From the NCBI GenBank assembly GCA_047621945.1, contig JBLHMK010000094.1, positions 1 to 10,438 on the forward strand: a DNA stretch of 10,438 bases, given 5' to 3'. Origin of the DNA: JAFMKE01 sp047621945 (GTDB lineage Bacteria; Bacteroidota; Bacteroidia; Chitinophagales; UBA8649). Position 1 is the first letter of the stretch; each line of letters starts with the position of its first letter. The notes under the pieces are model-generated. The model saw only the letters and a list, made by a program, of their open reading frames with translations, made no database searches and had not been told where the DNA came from. The position numbers were made by a program, and so were the translations under genes. Shown here one piece after another: positions 7,127 to 10,438 of this stretch.

Positions 7127-8113
7127 ATGGATAACCTTAGACATTTAATTATAATTTTTGCCATAAGCATGGTAACATCATTGACTCATGCACAGAATGT
7201 GGGTATTGGCACCGCTAATCCAGGACAAGAATTAGATGTTATCGGGGCAGTAAGGGGTGATACAGTTATGGCTAATCAAACAATAACAATTGGTGATGAC
7301 GCAGCTTTGTATGACGTTAACTTGCCTAACGGATTTAAAGTAAGCGGCATCGGGAATGGAGGAGCAGGAGCAATTCGCTTGGGAGATGATGCACAAATCC
7401 AAGATGTTAATCTTCCTAATACTTTAGGAATTTCAGGACAGACAGTCGCCAATCAGGGTGGATTATTGCTAGGGGATGGTTTATTATATGGGCTTTCGAC
7501 TAACATTGGAGTGGGTGAAACGAATCCACTATTTAAACTTGACGTAAACGGTGACATTAGATCCCAAACCGGCCAATATTGGGGCGAGGTAGGAGGTGGT
7601 TGTATAAAGTATATGAAATTACAAGAAGACGGTAATTTAGTGTTATATTTTAACAACGGCGCCTTTGGTGGATGGGCATCGGGCACTAATTGTTCAGATA
7701 TTCGACTTAAAGAAAATATTGTTACCATGGAGGAGGTATTGCCGAATCTCATGAGTTTAAGTACCATAAGATACAATTTTAAGGAAGAGACCGGATTACC
7801 TGAAGGCCCTCAAATCGGATTAAGTGCGCAAGAACTTCTAAAGTTTTACCCAGAGATTGTAGGCTATTTAGACAATATTGACCAATATGTGGTTCATTAT
7901 GATAAGCTGAGTCCAATTTTATTAAAAGGCATTCAGGAACAGCAAAACCAGATTGTGCAATTGCAGCAAGAGATTGCTGCCCTTAAGAGTGAAGTTGGAG
8001 AGTTAAAAACTCAGGCTTCGAAAACAGCGAACTTTGAAGATCAACTTAAAGCTATCACTGCTGCATTGGAAAGTAGTGGAATACCAATTGATCTGAAAAC
8101 AAGTACGAAGTAA
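7127..8113 (+). CDS. Exported protein with S74 intramolecular chaperone domain and lectin-like motif
   Basis: A 328-residue protein if started at the ATG at 7127, which gives a good signal peptide (1-22, cut after THA before QN). An ATG at 7043 in the same frame lies inside the preceding gene and would bury that signal. The body begins with NVGIGTANPGQELDV, echoed by NIGVGETNPLFKLDV about 100 residues later, a pattern common in tail-fibre-like proteins of this phylum. Between them are three 30-residue repeats. QEDGNLVLY (166-174) fits the mannose-binding QxDxNxVxY motif of bulb-type lectins. SDIRLKENI (190-198) is the start of a Peptidase_S74 domain, with Ser190 and Lys195 as the likely self-cleavage dyad; the domain ends near HYDKLSPILLKGI and passes into a Gln/Leu coiled coil (about 268-295). 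In phage endosialidases this domain guides trimer folding and then cuts itself off. A trimeric surface fibre is therefore likely. Confidence 0.82.
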   Translation: MDNLRHLIIIFAISMVTSLTHAQNVGIGTANPGQELDVIGAVRGDTVMANQTITIGDDAALYDVNLPNGFKVSGIGNGGAGAIRLGDDAQIQDVNLPNTLGISGQTVANQGGLLLGDGLLYGLSTNIGVGETNPLFKLDVNGDIRSQTGQYWGEVGGGCIKYMKLQEDGNLVLYFNNGAFGGWASGTNCSDIRLKENIVTMEEVLPNLMSLSTIRYNFKEETGLPEGPQIGLSAQELLKFYPEIVGYLDNIDQYVVHYDKLSPILLKGIQEQQNQIVQLQQEIAALKSEVGELKTQASKTANFEDQLKAITAALESSGIPIDLKTSTK

Positions 8114-8184
8114 ACTGTTTTTCAGATGCTCCTACTTTAGAAAGTACTGAGTTAACTGAATTTGCTTCAGATTTTGGCGATTAT

Positions 8185-8415
8185 ATGGATAAGGCTGTAG
8201 ATTTATTAAAAGCTGGAGATATGGAAGGTTTAGCTGCACTTGAAGAAGAAGGTAAAGTATTACAAGAAAAAGGGGAAACCTTGAAAGGTAATTTAAGTGA
8301 AACTGAGAAAGCAATGTTAGAAGAATATTTGAAAGGAAAAGCTATGAAAATGCTTTCTGCATCTGGTTTAGATAAACTAGGTGAAAATATGGAAGAATCA
8401 TTAACAAAAGAATAA
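8185..8415 (+). CDS. Small acidic helical protein, probably 5'-truncated
   Basis: From the first in-frame ATG the product is 76 residues, almost wholly charged amphipathic helix (LLKAGDMEGLAALEEEGKV, SETEKAMLEEYLKGK). It has no signal peptide. The frame is open back to 8092, and from the Cys codon at 8116 the upstream codons also look coding (CFSDAPTLESTELTEFASDFGDY), yet no ATG, GTG or TTG occurs there. The natural protein therefore probably began further upstream, perhaps with a signal peptide or lipobox, and lost its 5' end when it was joined to the 3' end of the S74 gene. I do not recognise the family. It could still be translated from 8185, but no ribosome site supports that. The rpsP promoter begins 10 bases after its stop. 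Confidence 0.5.
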   Translation: MDKAVDLLKAGDMEGLAALEEEGKVLQEKGETLKGNLSETEKAMLEEYLKGKAMKMLSASGLDKLGENMEESLTKE

Positions 8416-8425
8416 AAATAAATAC

Positions 8426-8433
8426 TACTTTTG
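8426..8433 (+). promoter_or_regulatory. -7 promoter element of rpsP
   Basis: TACTTTTG fits the Bacteroidota sigma consensus TAnnTTTG exactly, and the following GCAC is the usual start context. The element leaves a leader of about 50 bases before the rpsP ATG. The -33 region is poor: TTA at 8401-8403 is the nearest candidate, three bases too far. Strong ribosomal-gene promoters of this phylum look alike, so I consider this the main start for rpsP. Confidence 0.6.
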
Positions 8434-8490
8434 CACTCCGTTTTTAAGAAGCGGATATTTTATAACAATTACAAAGCTAAATTTTATTTT

Positions 8491-9123
8491 ATGCCAGTAA
8501 AAATCAGATTACAGAGACATGGTCGATCAAAAAGACCTTTTTACCACATTATCGTTGCCGATTCAAGAAACAAGCGTGACGGTAAATTTATTGAGCGAAT
8601 TGGAGATTACAATCCTTTGACTGTTCCTGCAACAATCAACTTGGATGTTGACAAAGCGTTTCAATGGGTAATGGACGGTGCACAACCAACAGACACTGCA
8701 AAAAAAGTACTAACCTTCAAAGGAGTTCTTTACAAGAAACACTTACAAAGAGGTGTTACTAAAGGAGCTTTTGACCAGGATGAAGCAGATAAACGCTTTA
8801 CTGAATGGGCTGAAGAGAAAATGAGCAAAGTTCAATCTAGAATGGAGAAAGAACTTAAGCAAATTGAAGACAAGCGTAACAAACGTAATACAGATGAAGC
8901 AACTAAGCGTTCTGCTAAAATGGTAGCTAAAGAAGAAGCTGCTGCTGCTGTAGAAGCTGAAGCTGCTGCTGAGGAAGCTGCTAAAATAGCTGCTGAAGCT
9001 CCAGTAGAAGAAGCTCCGGCTGAAGAAGCTGCAACTGAGGCTCCAGTAGAAGAAGCTGCAACTGAGGCTCCGGCTGAAGAAGCTGCTCCTGAAGCTCCAG
9101 AAGAAAAAGCAACGGAAGAGTAA
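8491..9123 (+). CDS. rpsP: 30S ribosomal protein S16 with long Ala/Glu-rich tail
   Basis: The start is the ATG at 8491, giving MPVKIRLQRHGRSKRPFYHI, the classical S16 N-terminus. The frame is open upstream to a TTG at 8431, but that lies on top of the promoter. Residues 1-82 are the complete S16 core (IVADSRNKRDGKFIERIGDYNP, then PTDTAKKVLTFKGVLYKKH), which binds 16S rRNA and is needed for 30S assembly. Residues 83-145 form a charged helical extension. Residues 146-210 are nearly all Ala, Glu and Pro in short repeats ending ATEE. S16 is 80-90 residues in most bacteria; extensions are known in Bacteroidota, and at 210 residues this one seems long. The gene has its own promoter and a terminator directly after it, ahead of its usual partners rimM and trmD. 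Confidence 0.96.
   Translation: MPVKIRLQRHGRSKRPFYHIIVADSRNKRDGKFIERIGDYNPLTVPATINLDVDKAFQWVMDGAQPTDTAKKVLTFKGVLYKKHLQRGVTKGAFDQDEADKRFTEWAEEKMSKVQSRMEKELKQIEDKRNKRNTDEATKRSAKMVAKEEAAAAVEAEAAAEEAAKIAAEAPVEEAPAEEAATEAPVEEAATEAPAEEAAPEAPEEKATEE
8998..9100 (+). repeat. Tandem repeats in the rpsP tail
   Basis: Units of the type GCTCC(A/G)G(T/C)(A/T)GAAGAAGCT recur here. The 23-base block GAAGAAGCTGCAACTGAGGCT+CC is identical at 9022-9044 and 9049-9071, 27 bases apart, encoding the repeated EEAATEAP. Near-identical DNA rather than only protein suggests recent duplication by slippage, so tail length probably varies between strains. Confidence 0.7.
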
Positions 9124-9143
9124 TCTTCACTTGTTCACATATG

Positions 9144-9177
9144 AAAGCCATCAATCTATTCGGTTGATGGCTTTTTT
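9144..9177 (+). terminator. Strong intrinsic terminator after rpsP
   Basis: AAAGCCATCAA (9144-9154) pairs perfectly with TTGATGGCTTT (9164-9174) over a 9-base loop, and T6 (9172-9177) overlaps and follows the stem. It lies 20 bases after the rpsP stop. Together with the 60-base gap to rimM it should make rimM-trmD depend on read-through or on a separate promoter. I see no convincing TAnnTTTG element in 9178-9237. Confidence 0.85.
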
Positions 9178-9237
9178 CGTTAAAGCCTATCCTAGTTTGT
9201 CCATAGAAATAACTATTTTCACATTAAAATAATTAGA

Positions 9238-9792
9238 GTGAATCCAGACAACTCTCAAATCGAAATATTTCCTGAACTTATCCCTATTGGATACGTGCAA
9301 AAGACTATTGGTTTTATTGGTCAATTGCTTATTCAATGCGACACAGCTCTATTAAACAAGGATAAGTATCCTAAGTTTTTATGGTTTCTGCAGTATGGAA
9401 AACCCGTTCCTTTTAAAGTAGAAAAGCTTCAAGCAGAAGCTAACAATAAATTTAAACTCAACATAGAAGATATTACTTCTGGCGAAGAAGCTAGCAGCTT
9501 CAAGAATTTGACTTGTTTTGTAGAAGCGAAAATATGCGACGATTACTTTGCCGCTGTAGAAACCTACGACTACTTACTGGGCTATACCGTGATTGATAAC
9601 CATGCTGGCATATTAGGAAAAGTCGAAGACGTACTAGAAAACGATAATGGACACGACAACCTTGTTGTATTGAAAGATTCGCAAGAAATCATGATTCCAT
9701 TTGTTGATGCTATTGTTACCAATATCAACGAATCTGAGCAAAAGATTCAAGTAGAACTTCCTGAAGGTCTTTTAGACTTATACCTCAAGTAA
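9238..9792 (+). CDS. rimM: Ribosome maturation factor RimM
   Basis: A 184-residue protein that binds S19 and assists maturation of the 30S head. The N-terminal RimM domain begins IPIGYVQKTIGFIGQ (residues 15-29), the counterpart of the usual GxxxKxHGxxGE; the usual His is Ile here. The PRC-barrel domain runs from ETYDYLLGY (108-116) through LGKVEDVLEN and IMIPFVDAIV (151-160) to the typical ending ELPEGLLDLY (173-182). The start is GTG: no ATG lies in frame before residue 152, and the length fits the family. It is followed by trmD after 13 bases, a conserved pairing and surely an operon. Confidence 0.95.
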   Translation: MNPDNSQIEIFPELIPIGYVQKTIGFIGQLLIQCDTALLNKDKYPKFLWFLQYGKPVPFKVEKLQAEANNKFKLNIEDITSGEEASSFKNLTCFVEAKICDDYFAAVETYDYLLGYTVIDNHAGILGKVEDVLENDNGHDNLVVLKDSQEIMIPFVDAIVTNINESEQKIQVELPEGLLDLYLK

Positions 9793-9805
9793 ACAACAAA
9801 ACTCT

Positions 9806-10438
9806 ATGAATATCAAAATAATAACTGCTTTACCAGCTTTACTAGAAAGTCCTTTCAGTCATAGTATTATGCAAAGGGCTCAAGACAAAGGCTTGTTAAC
9901 AATTGACTTGATTAGCCTGCGTAGCTATGGAAAAGGGAAGCATCAACAAATAGATGATTACCAGTTTGGTGGAGGTGCTGGAATGGTAATGAGTTGCGAA
10001 CCATTAGCGAAGTGCATCGACGATTTGCAAAAGGATACGGAGTTCGACGAAATCATATACTTAACTCCTGATGGAGATCGATACGATCAGCAAACAGCCA
10101 ACACCCTCTCCTTAAGCAAGAACTTGTTATTAATTTGTGGTCACTACAAAGGAATAGATGAACGAATTCGTGAAAAGTATGTAAGCAAAGAAATCTCTAT
10201 TGGCGATTATGTTTTATCTGGCGGAGAATTAGCTGCAGCAGTTTTAGTGGATAGTATTGGTAGATTATTGCCTGGCGTTCTAAACGATGGCAGTTCTGCC
10301 CTTATGGATTCATTTCAAGACAACTTATTAGCACCACCTGTTTATACCAGACCTAGGAATTGGCAAGGAATGGAAGTACCCGAAGTATTACTTAGTGGAA
10401 ATGATGCTGCGGTTGAAACTTGGCGTTACGAACAAAGC
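9806..10438 (+). CDS. trmD: tRNA (guanine-N1)-methyltransferase TrmD, 3' end outside window
   Basis: The first 211 residues of TrmD, which uses S-adenosylmethionine to make m1G37 in tRNAs and so prevents +1 frameshifting. It starts MNIKIITALPALLESPFSHSI. Visible family motifs are DDYQFGGGAGMVM (50-62), YLTPDGDRY (85-93), the trefoil-knot SAM site CGHYKGIDERI (111-121) with ISIGDYVLSGGEL (130-142), RLLPGVL (153-159), the catalytic Asp in MDSF (Asp168), and YTRPRNWQG..VPEVLLSG (180-198). LSGND at 196-200 replaces the usual LSGNH. The frame is open at the window edge; about 10-20 residues should be missing compared with the usual 225-250. Confidence 0.96.
   Translation, partial: MNIKIITALPALLESPFSHSIMQRAQDKGLLTIDLISLRSYGKGKHQQIDDYQFGGGAGMVMSCEPLAKCIDDLQKDTEFDEIIYLTPDGDRYDQQTANTLSLSKNLLLICGHYKGIDERIREKYVSKEISIGDYVLSGGELAAAVLVDSIGRLLPGVLNDGSSALMDSFQDNLLAPPVYTRPRNWQGMEVPEVLLSGNDAAVETWRYEQS

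Noticed and set aside
8431..8490. N-terminal extension of S16 from a TTG codon
   Set aside because: The TTG is part of the promoter element, and S16 proteins start at the MPVKIRL sequence.
1..10438. CRISPR array, tRNA, rRNA, insertion sequence or toxin-antitoxin pair
   Set aside because: No regularly spaced repeats, cloverleaf-like sequences, transposase motifs or paired small genes with such features were seen on either strand.

Overview
The window looks like a stretch of a Bacteroidota chromosome, most likely of flavobacterial type. The evidence is the A+T-rich composition, a type IX secretion (T9SS) type A sorting domain, a lipoprotein whose Cys is followed by an acidic run, ribosomal protein S16 with a long Ala/Glu tail, the linked rpsP-rimM-trmD genes, near absence of Shine-Dalgarno sequences, and a TAnnTTTG-type promoter element ahead of rpsP. 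The genus cannot be told from this sequence.

Layout. Positions 1-226 hold no gene, only a perfect palindrome and a hairpin. Next comes a small Cys-rich lipoprotein (227-547, +). On the minus strand, 563-971 forms a small unit: a short precursor-like peptide with a leader ending in GGG (819-971), a decayed paralogue whose expected Gly-Gly is interrupted by TGA (634-795), and an intrinsic terminator that works in the minus direction (558-592). Divergent from it is an exported S41 peptidase (1136-2521, +), then a long-chain acyl-CoA synthetase-like enzyme (2652-4295, +).

The stretch 4382-5068 is a secreted-protein gene broken by in-frame stop codons with no frameshift. After it come a 611-residue T9SS cargo protein (5257-7092) and, 34 bases on, an exported protein with a tail-fibre-type S74 autochaperone domain and a bulb-lectin-like motif (7127-8113); these two probably form an operon. 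A small ORF (8185-8415) appears to have lost its 5' end.

The right end is housekeeping: rpsP (8491-9123) behind a clear promoter and followed by a strong terminator, rimM (9238-9792, GTG start), and trmD (9806 to the window edge, partial). These serve 30S assembly and tRNA m1G37 methylation.

The left four fifths is accessory: exported, surface or decayed genes with little shared pathway. The most notable points are the tandem leader-peptide genes, one apparently killed at its processing motif; the nonsense-only pseudogene; and the QxDxNxVxY lectin motif directly before an S74 self-cleavage site. No modification enzyme or peptide transporter for the leader peptides lies in the window, so a complete system cannot be claimed.
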